Below, in pieces: positions 16,770 through 26,113 of a stretch of DNA of 64,000 bases. Within the stretch, counting starts at the first letter, position 1; each line of letters starts with the position of its first letter. The notes beneath the pieces are model-generated. The model had not been told where the DNA came from. It saw only the letters and a list, made by a program, of their open reading frames with translations, and ran no database searches. A program made the translations under genes and the position numbers. The DNA comes from an uncultured Mycobacterium sp. GTDB lineage: Bacteria; Actinomycetota; Actinomycetes; Mycobacteriales; Mycobacteriaceae. Where the stretch lies: the NCBI GenBank assembly GCA_900078375.1, contig FLQS01000019.1, forward strand, positions 33,534-97,533. The letters are read 5' to 3'.

Positions 16770-18152
16770 TTACCGGCCGATACCCTTGTAGATGAAGCCG
16801 GCGGCGCGCGCTGCCGCCGGATCGAAGCTGTTTCTGCCGTCCAGGAACACACACCCGGTGGCGGCCAGGTCGGCGAGGCTGGCCAACGGAATCTGGTGGA
16901 ACTCCCGGTGTCCGGCCAGAACGACCAGAGCATCGGCGTCCTTGACCGCTGACTCGATGTCCGGCGTCAGCGGGATCTTGGTCACCGTATGGGCTTCCTC
17001 GTCCGGTACCCACGGGTCATGCACGGACAGCTGGCAACCGGACTGTTCGAGCAGCTCGACCACATACTTGGTGGGCGTCAGCCGGCAATCGCCGGTGTTG
17101 TTCTTGAACGCGATGCCCAGCACGGCGATCTTGCTGGTCTCGATAGCCTTGCCCTGGTCGGCGAGCAACTGCGTGAGCAGCCCGTAGGTGTAGGTGGGCA
17201 TGGTGTCGTTCACGGTTCGAGATGTCTTCGGAACAGACAGGTCCAAGCCGAGGGTCTCCCCTAGGTGGTTGACGAACCACGGATCCTTGGTGAGGCAGTA
17301 CCCACCGACGCCCATGCTGGGCATCAAGATGTTGACGTTGTGGCTGCCCTTGGGCATCGAGTTGGCCGCGGCAATGACCTGGAGCACGTCCATGCCGAGT
17401 CGGTCGCACACCTTCGCCATCTCGTTGGCCATCGCGATGTTGAGGTCGATCCAGAGGTTGTCGGCGAGTTTGACCATCTCCGCCGTGCGCGGGTCGTCGA
17501 CGACGATCGATTCCACACCTAATGCGTGCCGCCACAACGTCGCGCACGCACGGGCACTGCGCTCGTCGACGGCGCCGACCACGACGGGAATCGATGTCAG
17601 CTCGTGAATGGCCTGGCCTTCGGCGAGCCGCTCCGGGCAGAACGCCAACCCGAAGTCCACCCCGGCCCTCAGCCCCGAGGCCTCTTCCAGGATCGGCTTG
17701 ACCAGAGTCTCCGTGGTGTCGGGCGGCACCGTGCTCTTGAGGATGACCAGGTGGCCGGGCCGCAGGTGCTCGCCGACCGCCCGCGCCGCGGCCGTGATGT
17801 CGTCGACGATGGGTTCGTAGTCCGGCCCGAGCGGGGTCCCGACCGTCACCACGATGAAGTCGTTGTCGGCGATGGCGCCGAAATCCGTTGTCGCGCGCAG
17901 CCGGCCGACTCCGACGTTGGTCGCGACCAATTCACCAAGGCCCGGTTCGGGCACATGGCTTCTGCCCTGGTTGATCTCGTCGACGACATTCTGCCGGACG
18001 TCGATCCCAGTGACCGGCCAGCCACGATCAGCCAACACCGCGCCGATCACCGTGCCGATATAGCCGAAGCCGACAACCGCGATTCCCGAGCGCATACCAC
18101 GCACCAAGAGGTCGATCTCGGCATCCGTGCGCCCGAACGCGCCTCGAGTCAT
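16770..18152 (-). CDS. UDP-glucose 6-dehydrogenase family (nucleotide-sugar dehydrogenase)
   Basis: 460 residues. Rossmann motif GFGYIG at about 28-33, a middle domain with PERLAEG, and the catalytic Cys within GVGGYCLTKDPW at about residue 285. The family oxidises the C6 alcohol of a UDP-sugar twice to the acid, using two NAD+. The WecC/VipA branch (N-acetylamino sugars) is an alternative, but the next gene supports UDP-glucose to UDP-glucuronate. The ATG at 18152 is preceded by GAGGAAG. First gene of a three-gene minus-strand operon with the decarboxylase-like enzyme and a GT1 transferase. Confidence 0.85.
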   Translation of the reverse strand: MTRGAFGRTDAEIDLLVRGMRSGIAVVGFGYIGTVIGAVLADRGWPVTGIDVRQNVVDEINQGRSHVPEPGLGELVATNVGVGRLRATTDFGAIADNDFIVVTVGTPLGPDYEPIVDDITAAARAVGEHLRPGHLVILKSTVPPDTTETLVKPILEEASGLRAGVDFGLAFCPERLAEGQAIHELTSIPVVVGAVDERSARACATLWRHALGVESIVVDDPRTAEMVKLADNLWIDLNIAMANEMAKVCDRLGMDVLQVIAAANSMPKGSHNVNILMPSMGVGGYCLTKDPWFVNHLGETLGLDLSVPKTSRTVNDTMPTYTYGLLTQLLADQGKAIETSKIAVLGIAFKNNTGDCRLTPTKYVVELLEQSGCQLSVHDPWVPDEEAHTVTKIPLTPDIESAVKDADALVVLAGHREFHQIPLASLADLAATGCVFLDGRNSFDPAAARAAGFIYKGIGR

Positions 18153-18244
18153 TGCGCTTCCTCACTTCTCACGGTCTGTGCGCGCCTGCGGAGTTTGCCG
18201 AAGTCGCACTTCCACGGCCGGTCCGCTGGGCAGCCTAATCCAAA

Positions 18245-18258
18245 CACCAGTGCTGGTG
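18245..18258 (-). terminator. Possible terminator hairpin downstream of the glycosyltransferase at 18333
   Basis: Minus-strand reading gives CACCA-GCAC-TGGTG followed by TTTG, about 75 nt after the upstream gene's stop. The stem is only 5-6 bp, so weak. Confidence 0.3.
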
Positions 18259-18266
18259 ATCTGAAA

Positions 18267-18280
18267 TTCGAAGGTTCGAA
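18267..18280. promoter_or_regulatory. Repeated palindrome TTCGAA-GG-TTCGAA upstream of the UDP-glucose dehydrogenase operon
   Basis: Two copies of the self-complementary hexamer TTCGAA separated by 2 bp, 115-128 bp before the dehydrogenase start codon, in the 180-bp space that should hold its promoter. A regulator site is plausible; no known factor is assigned. Confidence 0.35.
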
Positions 18281-18332
18281 CGACTAACGGGAATTGGCTG
18301 ACCAAACTGATTTGGCGGCGCCGTCGCCGCTA

Positions 18333-19613
18333 TCAAACGGCGCAGTTGAACCGAGCGAACTCTTCTACCCGGTCGGCGGCGGCAGCGACACTCTCGGCGG
18401 GCTTCGTCATCTGCGGAGCGAGCTCACGTGCCCGTGCCGAGCACTCCGGGGCCAGGATCCGCCGCAAGTCTGCGACCAGTGACTTCTCGGTCGTGGTCGC
18501 AAACCGCCGCCCGGCACCCACCTTCATTCGCCGCAGCTGAGCTGCGAAGAACGGCTGGTCCGGCAACGTCCAGAGAATCAATTGCGGGACGCCGGCCCGT
18601 AGGCAGGCAGCCAGGGTTCCGGCCCCACCGTGGTGCACGACAGCGCGGCAGGTCGGGAAGATCGTCGCGTAGTTGACCTGGCCCACCACCTTCACGTGAT
18701 CGGACTGCGGGACACCGCTGTAGTCGGTCCCGCCAGCACCGATGATTGCCCGCTCGCCCAGCTGCGCGCAGGCCGAGGAGATCATCGCGATGGTGTCGGC
18801 CGGAGACCCAATCGGCACGCTTCCGAATCCGAAGAAAATCGGTGGCTTTCCCTGTGCGATCCATGCCGCCACTTCCTCGTCGGCGTCGGTTGGTGACGCC
18901 ATCGCTAGCGCGCCGACGAAGGGCCGCTGCGGCGGCCGGAGGTCGTTCCACTTCGCCCATTCGCCTACGAGTCCGGGAAAGCACACCTGGTCGTAGGCCT
19001 GGATTTCCAATGAGCCGCGATCCGCGATCCGACGGGGTGCCGGGGACGTTGCGTCCGCTAGACCCAGCCCGCGGCGCTGCGCGTTTTCAGCTTTGCGAGT
19101 CCCACGCCACGCCAGCCAGTCATTGAGTGTGATCCCGAAGCGGCTCAGCGCCGCCGGAGCGAACGGCAACAGCTGGCCGTGCGCCCGCGACGGGAAATAA
19201 TGCAGCGTGACCAGCGGGATGTCGTAGTACTCGGCGACATTGGCGGCGGGTTGTTCGAAAATCAGGCCGGTGAGCAGCAGATCAGCGTCGCGGGCAGCCG
19301 AAGCGAGCGTGGTGGTCATCTCCTGCCAGCACCGGTTGGCGAACTCTGCGGTTTCACGGCTCATCCGGCCCAGCTCCTTGAGCTTCCAGGGCGTACGCGA
19401 GTAGCAGGTGAAGTACTGACGTTGCAGATCCAGGATCGGGGTCGAATCCAGCCCGTACGCGATGGCCGAAAGGCCCGCCGCTTGGGCAAAACCGACCAGG
19501 TTGGGCGGGACGGCTATGGTTATCTCGTGCCCTCGGCGTTGCAGCTCACGGCCGACAACCACGGCGGGCTCGATATCGCCGCGGCCACCATAGCTTGACA
19601 ACAGAAATCTCAT
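18333..19613 (-). CDS. GT1-family (MGT/GPL Gtf-type) glycosyltransferase
   Basis: 426 residues from ATG 19613 (MRFLLSSYGGRGDIEP). N-terminal acceptor half with GRELQRRGHEI and VPPNLVGFAQAAG; donor half with FGSVPIGSP, HHGGAGTLAACLRAG and PDQPFF, so the canonical DQ pair is present. Closest in these motifs to the copy at 23413, which also reads PDQPFF. It follows a methyltransferase gene on the same strand at 150 bp, repeating the methyltransferase-then-glycosyltransferase order of 4518-2443. A sugar-adding step on the GPL-like lipid is expected; donor and acceptor are unknown. Confidence 0.9.
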   Translation of the reverse strand: MRFLLSSYGGRGDIEPAVVVGRELQRRGHEITIAVPPNLVGFAQAAGLSAIAYGLDSTPILDLQRQYFTCYSRTPWKLKELGRMSRETAEFANRCWQEMTTTLASAARDADLLLTGLIFEQPAANVAEYYDIPLVTLHYFPSRAHGQLLPFAPAALSRFGITLNDWLAWRGTRKAENAQRRGLGLADATSPAPRRIADRGSLEIQAYDQVCFPGLVGEWAKWNDLRPPQRPFVGALAMASPTDADEEVAAWIAQGKPPIFFGFGSVPIGSPADTIAMISSACAQLGERAIIGAGGTDYSGVPQSDHVKVVGQVNYATIFPTCRAVVHHGGAGTLAACLRAGVPQLILWTLPDQPFFAAQLRRMKVGAGRRFATTTEKSLVADLRRILAPECSARARELAPQMTKPAESVAAAADRVEEFARFNCAV

Positions 19614-19763
19614 CGCGGGGCTGTTGGCCTTTCCGTCCTCGTGCGCGTGCGCCAACGTCGGGAGCACCGGCCATTATTGCTGGTTCCGCGAACACCGCGT
19701 GTGCATTCGGCAGTTCGGCGTGAGTGCGGCGGCTCCCCGGCAAGCGTCGGTCGAGATAAGAAC

Positions 19764-20531
19764 TCAGCCTCGGTCCACGGGTTGTGTCACGGAAAAGGCC
19801 AGTGCCATCGGCGTAGTGCCAACGAGTTCGCAACCAATTGACGGCAGGACAGCTTCGTCTAGCAGGCGCCGCTCGTCCTGATCCATCGCTTCATCGAAGT
19901 AAATGGCATCTCCGGGCAGCAGGTGTGGACTGATCGTCTCCCACGCGTAGGCCGTCGGTTCGTAAATATCCATATCGAAGAGGACCAGCCATTGCGCACC
20001 CCGCGCTCTGACCAAATCGACTGCGCCGAGGGTGTCCTCCACATCACCGACGTGCCAGCACACTCGCTCGTCTTCGATTGCGGGCGGCTGACCACCGGCA
20101 TCGAATGCACCTTCATCGAGCCCCCGCCACGCACGAGGCAGCCCCGTAAAACGATCGAAACCATGCCACGTCACGTCCCGCCCGCGTAATCGGCGCAGCC
20201 ACCAGTGAGTCGCGTAGCCCCAAGCCACTCCGAACTCCAGCACGAACAAGGAGCGATTTGGATCTAGCCGCTGCGCTACCTGTTCCCATAACTTTTCCCG
20301 ACGTCCGTAGACCTCGGGGCGATAGCCAAATGTCCGTCGCTGCCAGTCAACGAAGTCGGCGATTTCCCAGAGGGGATGGTCTCGGCCGGCGTCGATGGTT
20401 TTTGTACGGAGCGCGGATGAGACTCCCAAGAGGCGTGCGGCGGTGGGCTCTATGGAGGAATTCCAGAAGTTGTACTCGGCGGCGTCCGGGAATGCACCGG
20501 GCAGGCCACCTTGGCTGAATAGACGGCCCAT
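19764..20531 (-). CDS. Class I SAM-dependent methyltransferase, TylF-like
   Basis: 255 residues from the ATG at 20531 with AAGGGG eight bases upstream; a TTG six bases earlier is too close to that site. Motifs FVLEFGVAWGYATHWW (SAM loop), HGFDRFTGLP, FDMDIYEPT and IYFDEAMDQDE are arranged as in macrocin-type O-methyltransferases with an acidic metal site. Likely methylates a sugar hydroxyl of the exported glycolipid. It is transcribed toward the glycosyltransferase at 19613 and divergently from the GMC oxidoreductase gene. Confidence 0.75.
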   Translation of the reverse strand: MGRLFSQGGLPGAFPDAAEYNFWNSSIEPTAARLLGVSSALRTKTIDAGRDHPLWEIADFVDWQRRTFGYRPEVYGRREKLWEQVAQRLDPNRSLFVLEFGVAWGYATHWWLRRLRGRDVTWHGFDRFTGLPRAWRGLDEGAFDAGGQPPAIEDERVCWHVGDVEDTLGAVDLVRARGAQWLVLFDMDIYEPTAYAWETISPHLLPGDAIYFDEAMDQDERRLLDEAVLPSIGCELVGTTPMALAFSVTQPVDRG

Positions 20532-20855
20532 TATCAATCCCCTTTATTGGCGGATCCGCCACCTTCGGTCAGTCACCCAACGGGTCAACCGGGGCCGACG
20601 ATGCCGCGTTCCCAAACTTAGTCGGGTCGAGGGTAGCCGGAGCAGACCTGGAATAGGAGCCAAATTTAAGGTGGACGGAATTTCTGATAGCTCAGTCAGT
20701 CAATTCGTAGTGGTCGCATACCGCGTGAACCGGCGGTGGAATCGACCGAACCAACCTGCCGATCGCCAGCTCAGTCGAGGCTGTAATGGCCAGTGGTACG
20801 ATCTCGAACCGCCCAGATCAGGCCATTTCTTGGGCCATCACGCTGAGGAGCTCGA
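20532..20855. other. 324-bp divergent intergenic region
   Basis: Holds the promoters of the minus-strand methyltransferase and the plus-strand GMC gene. It is more A+T-rich around 20610-20710. I see no credible small gene. The right end (20797 to the start codon) closely resembles the leader of the second GMC gene near 33114-33158. Confidence 0.6.
20797..20802 (+). promoter_or_regulatory. Candidate -10 box TACGAT of the first GMC gene, with conserved leader
   Basis: TACGAT is followed by a leader of about 50 nt ending in GAGGAG then the TTG start. The same -10 hexamer and a similar leader precede the second GMC gene at 33114. Conservation between the duplicates supports function. Confidence 0.45.
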
Positions 20856-22496
20856 TTGGCTGACGGCGAACTGAGTGCGAGCGAAGCCGAACGCGTGATG
20901 TGGGACGTCATCGTGATCGGCGCAGGCATGAGCGGCGGCATGCTGGGCTACCGGCTGGCCAGCTCGGGTCGCCGCGTGCTGTTCGTCGAGAAGGGCCACT
21001 CGACACTGCCGGGAGTACCGGGAACCATCCGCGGTGCGGTGCCCGAACAGGCCGAACCGCAGGCCTACCGTTCCGAGCAGAGTTTCTACGACGCCCTCGC
21101 CCGCGCCGGACGCACCACCGACGAGATCGAAGACATCAGCGCCCGCTCCGCCAAAAGATTCGTGCCGTTCATCGGTGCCGGGACCGGCGGATCGTCCGCG
21201 CTCTACGGCATGGTCTGCGAACGGTTCTTCGCGCGCGATTTCACCCCGCGGCAAAACTTCGCCGACCCCGGCGAATCGACGGTCCCCGAAGCCTGGCCGG
21301 TCAGCTATGACCAGATGGTCCCCTGGTACAGCGAGGCCGAGAAGCTGCTCGGCGTGCGCGGCCAGCCCGATCCCCTGCGGCCAGAGGCCGCCGACCTCAA
21401 CATCCCCGCGGCACCGCCGTTTTCGATGGACAACCAGCCGCTCGTCAACTACCTGGCCGGTCGCGGACTGCACCCCTATCACCTGCCGATGGCCTGCGAC
21501 TACACCGACGATTGCGCTACCTGCCAGACGTTCCTCTGCGCGCGCTCGTGCAAGAACGACGGTGCCCGCAACGGCGTGCTTCCCGCGATCACCGAGCACG
21601 GCGCCCAGCTACTCGCGCGCTGCCGGGTCCTGCACCTGGAGGCCGACCGCAGCCGGGTCCGACGCGTAGTGTGCGAGCAGGACGGCGCCAGACTGACCCT
21701 GGATGCGAAAGTTGTGGTGCTGGCCGCCGGCGCGTTGTCCACGCCTGTGCTGCTGCTCAATTCCCGCTCGGGTGATTGGCCCAACGGGCTGGCCAACGGC
21801 TCAGACATGGTGGGCCGCAACCTCATGCGTCACCTGCTCGAGCCGATGGAGATATGGCAGCAGACCGGCACGCGTACCTCCACGGCGAGCAAGGAGATCG
21901 GGTTCAACGATTTCTATTTCTGGGAGGGGCAGAAATATGGCACGGTCCAGTCATTCGGCGCCGTGCCCCCCGTGGAGTGGATGACCAATCGGCCTGGCGG
22001 GCAAGGAAAAGCACTACGTCTGGTGAGCCCGGCGATCCGGCAGGTCTACAAGCGGTTCCTCAACGGCGGGCTGGTCCTGGCGGCGATCATGGAAGACCTC
22101 CCCTACCTGGACAACCGCGTGCTGCCCTCAGAGCAGCCCGGCACTGATGGTCGACAGCGACTGCGAATGCAGTATCGCTTGCGCCCGAATGAGATCGAAC
22201 GCCGCACCACCTTCTTGCGGCAATTGAAAGAGGTATTCCAGCCGTTTCGCAAGCTGCAACTTGGCAGCGGCAAGGACAATTCGAACCTGGGCCACGTCTG
22301 CGGCACCTGTCGTTTCGGCACCGACCCCAAAAGCAGTGTGTTGGATGGAAATAACCGTGCCCATGAGGTGGACAACCTCTATGTGGTGGACACCTCGTAC
22401 TTCCCCTCCAGCGCCGGCCTGAACCCGAGCCTGACGGTGGCAGCCAACGCATTACGCGTCGCCGAGCACATCGGCCAGGCACATTTTGAACAATAG
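20856..22496 (+). CDS. GMC-family FAD-dependent oxidoreductase, copy 1
   Basis: 546 residues. FAD-binding VIGAGMSGG at residues 20-28 and the second FAD loop VVVLAAGALSTPVLL. A Cys-rich stretch around residues 213-229 contains DDCATCQ and CARSCKNDG. The C-terminal GMC domain has GHVCGTCRFGTDP near 480 and the catalytic-loop segment SSAGLNPSLTVAANA near 520. The family oxidises alcohols and sugars; in a glycolipid locus, oxidation of a sugar hydroxyl to a keto group is a reasonable guess, but the substrate is unknown. TTG start with GAGGAG five bases upstream. A near duplicate lies at 33159. The alpha/beta hydrolase gene follows after 10 bp. Confidence 0.85.
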   Translation: MADGELSASEAERVMWDVIVIGAGMSGGMLGYRLASSGRRVLFVEKGHSTLPGVPGTIRGAVPEQAEPQAYRSEQSFYDALARAGRTTDEIEDISARSAKRFVPFIGAGTGGSSALYGMVCERFFARDFTPRQNFADPGESTVPEAWPVSYDQMVPWYSEAEKLLGVRGQPDPLRPEAADLNIPAAPPFSMDNQPLVNYLAGRGLHPYHLPMACDYTDDCATCQTFLCARSCKNDGARNGVLPAITEHGAQLLARCRVLHLEADRSRVRRVVCEQDGARLTLDAKVVVLAAGALSTPVLLLNSRSGDWPNGLANGSDMVGRNLMRHLLEPMEIWQQTGTRTSTASKEIGFNDFYFWEGQKYGTVQSFGAVPPVEWMTNRPGGQGKALRLVSPAIRQVYKRFLNGGLVLAAIMEDLPYLDNRVLPSEQPGTDGRQRLRMQYRLRPNEIERRTTFLRQLKEVFQPFRKLQLGSGKDNSNLGHVCGTCRFGTDPKSSVLDGNNRAHEVDNLYVVDTSYFPSSAGLNPSLTVAANALRVAEHIGQAHFEQ

Positions 22497-22506
22497 GGCC
22501 GCCCCG

Positions 22507-23295
22507 GTGGATCTGTTTGTGCGGGAGTCCGGCCCAACCGATGCGCCCGCCATCGTGTTCCTTCACGGCGGGTGGATGAGCGGCTGGTCCTGGGAGCCCG
22601 TAGTCCAACGAATGCAGCGATACCACTGCCTGGTACCCGACCTTCCCCAGTACGGCGGCAGTTTCGGGCAGGGACCATTCGATATGAGCCGGGCAACCGA
22701 GGCCGTGGCAGATCTCATCCGCTCGCGGGTGAGTACCGGTCCGGCACATATTGTGGGCTTCTCCCTGGGCGCCCAGGTGGGGCTGCGGCTGCTGGCGACC
22801 GAGCCCGAGCTCGTCGATCGGGCGGTGCTGTGCGGGGCTGTCGTCAATACGCTTCCGGGCGCGCACCTGACGAAATTTCTGCCTGCACTGTCGGTTCGCA
22901 GCGCGTTGTTTCGGCGCTGGGTGAAGCACCAGATGGATTCCCACCAATTAGGCGTGCTCTCGCCCTGGGCTGACGATTACCACGAGGATGTGCGGCTGCT
23001 GACGACTGAGCAGCTACCCCACATCGTGATGGCCTCCGCCGGGTTCACCGCGCCCGAAGGACTCAACGAATCCGATACGCCGGCGCTGTTCCTCGCCGGC
23101 GGGAGCGAGATGTGGGTGGTCCGGAGCTGGGCCGCCACGCTCGCGCGACCGATGCCCAACGGTGTCGCCGGGGTGGCAGCCGGCATGCGCCACGACTGGC
23201 CGGTGCGCAATCCCGAGCTGTTCTCCCGAACGGTTGACGGCTGGCTTTCCGGCGCGGGTCTGCCGGCCGAGATCGTGTTGTCGACGCGCGAGTAA
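22507..23295 (+). CDS. Alpha/beta hydrolase
   Basis: 262 residues from the GTG at 22507 (AGGG upstream); a TTG at 22486, overlapping the GMC gene, is an alternative. Oxyanion region FLHGGWMSGW, nucleophile elbow GFSLGAQ (Ser ~86), and the general-base His in MRHDWPV (~228). No signal peptide. Ten bases after the GMC gene, so probably co-transcribed and possibly acting in the same step. Esterase, lactonase or thioesterase activity is possible; sequence alone does not decide. Confidence 0.8.
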   Translation: MDLFVRESGPTDAPAIVFLHGGWMSGWSWEPVVQRMQRYHCLVPDLPQYGGSFGQGPFDMSRATEAVADLIRSRVSTGPAHIVGFSLGAQVGLRLLATEPELVDRAVLCGAVVNTLPGAHLTKFLPALSVRSALFRRWVKHQMDSHQLGVLSPWADDYHEDVRLLTTEQLPHIVMASAGFTAPEGLNESDTPALFLAGGSEMWVVRSWAATLARPMPNGVAGVAAGMRHDWPVRNPELFSRTVDGWLSGAGLPAEIVLSTRE

Positions 23296-23412
23296 CGTGC
23301 CCGCGTGCCAATCGGCCTCGAACGCCGAACTGTCGTCCAGCACTGCGAGATGACGTAATAATGACCGGTGCCCCCACACTGCGCGCACGACGACCGAAAG
23401 CCAGGATCCGCA

Positions 23413-24696
23413 ATGAAGTTTGTACTGGCGAGCTATGGCGGCCGCGGCGATATCGAACCCTCGGTCGTCGTCGGTCGTGAGCTGCTGCGGCGAGGGCACG
23501 ACGTACAAATAGCCGTCCCTCCTAACCTGGTTGGTTTTGCCGAGGCGGCCGGACTCAGCGCGGTCAGCTACGGCCTGGACTCGCGAGCTATCGCAGACCT
23601 CCAGCGCAAGTACTGGACATGCTTCTTCCGAACACCGTGGAAGCTCAAGGAGCTCGGCGCACTGGGGCGGGAGATCGGGGAGTTCGTCACCCAGTGTTGG
23701 GGCACGGCGGACAACGCGACCCTGACGGCGCTGGCAGACGGGGCCGACCTGCTCATTGCTGGCCTGGGCTTCGAACAGCTCACCGCCAATGTCGCGGAAT
23801 ACTATGACATTCCGTTGGCCACACTGCAGTTCTATCCCGTGCGCGCCAACAGCCAACTCCTACGATTCCTGCCGGCCTGCTTGGGACGGCGGGCGATGAC
23901 CGCCTATGAGCGGATGTCGTGGAGTGGCCCGGTGAAGGACATCGAGGATGCTCAGCGTCGGGAACTGGGCCTGCCGAAGGCGACGACGCCCTGGCCGCAA
24001 AGGATCGCCGAACGTGGGTCGCTCGAGATCCAGGGCTACGACGAGGTGTACTTTCCGGGACTGTCGGCGGAATGGGCGAAATTCGGTCACCCGCGGCCTT
24101 TTGTCGGCACGTTGACGCTGGATTCGCCAACGGAAGCGGACCAGCCTGTGTTGTCGTGGATCTCCGAGGGCACTGCGCCGATTTTCTTCGGTTTCGGCAC
24201 CATACCGATCGGATCGACAGCCGATACCTTCGCCATGATCAGCGCGGCATGCGCGCAGTTGGGTGAGCGAGCACTGGTGGGCTGTGGCGGAACTGATTTC
24301 AGTAGCGTCCCGCATTCCGATCATGTCAAGGTCGTGCGCGAGATGAATTACGGTGCCGTCTTTCCTAGCTGCCGGGCGGTGGTGCACCACGGCGGCGCGG
24401 GCACCACGGCAGCGGGCCTGCGCGCCGGCGCTCCCACACTGATTCTCTGGACGTTCCCCGATCAACCGTTCTTCGGCTCTGCAGTAAAACGACTGAAAGT
24501 GGGAACTGCCCGGCGCTTTTCGACGACAACCGAGAAGACTCTGGTCGCAGACCTGCGCAAAATACTGGATCCGCAATACCGCACCCGGGCCCGTGAAATT
24601 GCCCACAACATCACCGCTCCAGCCGTCAGCACGACGGCCGCAGCCGATCAGATCGAGAATTTCGCCCAGCTTCGACAGCGTCGTCGAACGTCTTGA
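23413..24696 (+). CDS. GT1-family (MGT/GPL Gtf-type) glycosyltransferase
   Basis: 427 residues, ATG at 23413 with AGGA upstream (MKFVLASYGGRGDIEP). Acceptor half with VPPNLVGFAEAAG; donor half with FGTIPIGS, HHGGAGTTAAGLRAG and PDQPFFG, giving the full HHGG and DQ donor signature. Close in motifs to the minus-strand copy at 18333. It lies 117 bp after the hydrolase gene on the same strand, and its stop is 21 bp from the convergent stop of the PE-PPE gene. Expected to glycosylate the lipopeptide or an already added sugar; donor unknown. Confidence 0.92.
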   Translation: MKFVLASYGGRGDIEPSVVVGRELLRRGHDVQIAVPPNLVGFAEAAGLSAVSYGLDSRAIADLQRKYWTCFFRTPWKLKELGALGREIGEFVTQCWGTADNATLTALADGADLLIAGLGFEQLTANVAEYYDIPLATLQFYPVRANSQLLRFLPACLGRRAMTAYERMSWSGPVKDIEDAQRRELGLPKATTPWPQRIAERGSLEIQGYDEVYFPGLSAEWAKFGHPRPFVGTLTLDSPTEADQPVLSWISEGTAPIFFGFGTIPIGSTADTFAMISAACAQLGERALVGCGGTDFSSVPHSDHVKVVREMNYGAVFPSCRAVVHHGGAGTTAAGLRAGAPTLILWTFPDQPFFGSAVKRLKVGTARRFSTTTEKTLVADLRKILDPQYRTRAREIAHNITAPAVSTTAAADQIENFAQLRQRRRTS

Positions 24697-24717
24697 CTTC
24701 TATGGACGCCAACAACA

Positions 24718-26113
24718 TCACGCGTGCGCACGAACTCGGGCCGAATTGGCTGTTCCACCATGCCGATTCACCGTGGTTGGTTGACCAGCCTTCGGTGCGG
24801 CAGGTCGGGCACCTGATGGCTTCTTCGGTGACGAGGCCGATGCGGTGATCGCCGAATCGCTGGCTGGCGCAGCAGCATCGGCTACCTGAGAGGCTTGTCG
24901 CCGGGACCGTCCCATCGTCACCGGCGCGGTGGTCAATTCCGACGCTGCAGAGCTGGTGGGCGACGTCGCATCTGCCGTGGCATCAGAATTGAGGTAGCTA
25001 ACGTCCGGGCCGCCAACGCCGTAAGGGCCGGGCCGTTGCGTGCCGAATGGACGAATTCCGAGCAAGTCCTGTAGCCCGTTGTCCCACCCGGTGGGTATTG
25101 CCACCAAGAAGTTCCTGGCCAAGACCGCTGGGTCAGGGAAATACCCGTAGTCCCAGCCAGTGGCTTCACCGGGGCTGATCGTCCGGTCGTAGCCGGCCTC
25201 CACCAGAACCCGCAGCGGCGCATCCAATACGTCAGCCAGGACGGGGCCGATGAGTGGCACCTGCTGAAGTGGCACCAACAGGGGCAGGACCGACGCCGAG
25301 ATCAGGTAATTAGGTGGTGTCACCGTACTGGCCCTGATCAACTACCCCTGCTTCGCTGAGACTGTGGCTCATGTAATTCGGATGAACCATGAGCATGCCC
25401 ATGTAGGCGTTCAAATCGGCGAGCAGGTTCATGGGATTGAGCGGAGCATCCGCGATGCCGTCGTACTGGACCGCGATATCGACGGTCGCGTATTGGGTGT
25501 TCGTCAGTGGGGCGGAGCTGGGCGCTATCCGCGAAGATAATCCGCCATTGGGACGATTGCCGGCGCCGATGAGAACGAACGAAACGTCAGGCCCCTCGCC
25601 TACCCCGTACTGGGCGGCTAGCGCAGCCTTCTCGAGCGTCGAAATCGTCGCACTCTGCGAATATCCGAAGACCACGAACGTGTCAGACGCCGAAGGCGTC
25701 GCCGATCCGACGACCTGGTTGATATCGCAGGCGTTGGAACCAAGGCAACTGTCGAGCGCCGCGAGACCCTGGGCAATCGACTCCTCAATCGGCAAAGTTC
25801 CGTAATCGGGCGCATGTTCTTCGGGGGTGATGAGAGCGACGCCGTTGTATGGCCCAGCTGGGATACCCGTCGGGCGCAGTGTCGTCGAGGACGGCGAAAC
25901 GTAGGTGCCGACTGCCGCGCTGACGAATTGTTGGACGTAGGACACGGTGTCCGCGGACGACAGCGAATGTCCGGTACCACCCATGACCAGAACAGTTGTG
26001 GCAGCTCCCGCGACAAACGCGAAGACCGAGGAGACTGTCGAGACAATGGCAACGACCACAGCGACGATCAGGGCGGAAACAGCGCACACCGTTGTGCGCA
26101 ACGTCGCGTTCAC
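24718..26113 (-). pseudogene. PE-PPE-domain alpha/beta hydrolase, split by a one-base frameshift near 25315
   Basis: A secreted-type protein that starts GTG at 26113 (GGAGGG upstream), has an N-terminal hydrophobic segment, VLVMGGTGHS, and the nucleophile motif FGYSQSAT near residue 151. It belongs to the PE-PPE serine-hydrolase family (PF08237) without a PE or PPE N-terminus. The first frame ends GQYGDTT-stop at 25310. The next frame continues with the family sequence YLISASVLPLLVPLQQ and GYDRT to a Ser/Ala/Pro-rich tail ending at 24718. At the junction the minus strand reads ACCTAATTACCTG. Removing one base gives ACC-TAY-TAC-CTG (TYYL), the expected family sequence. So one inserted base made a stop, either a real mutation or a sequencing error. 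The rest of both halves is undamaged, about 465 residues if repaired. Confidence 0.8.

Noticed and set aside
22486..22496. TTG at 22486 as the start of the alpha/beta hydrolase
   Set aside because: It overlaps the GMC gene end. The GTG at 22507 has AGGG upstream and gives the usual hydrolase N-terminus. The TTG remains possible.
24718..26113. Two separate genes for the PE-PPE region
   Set aside because: The second frame begins inside the conserved domain exactly where the first stops, and removing one base joins them into the expected family sequence.
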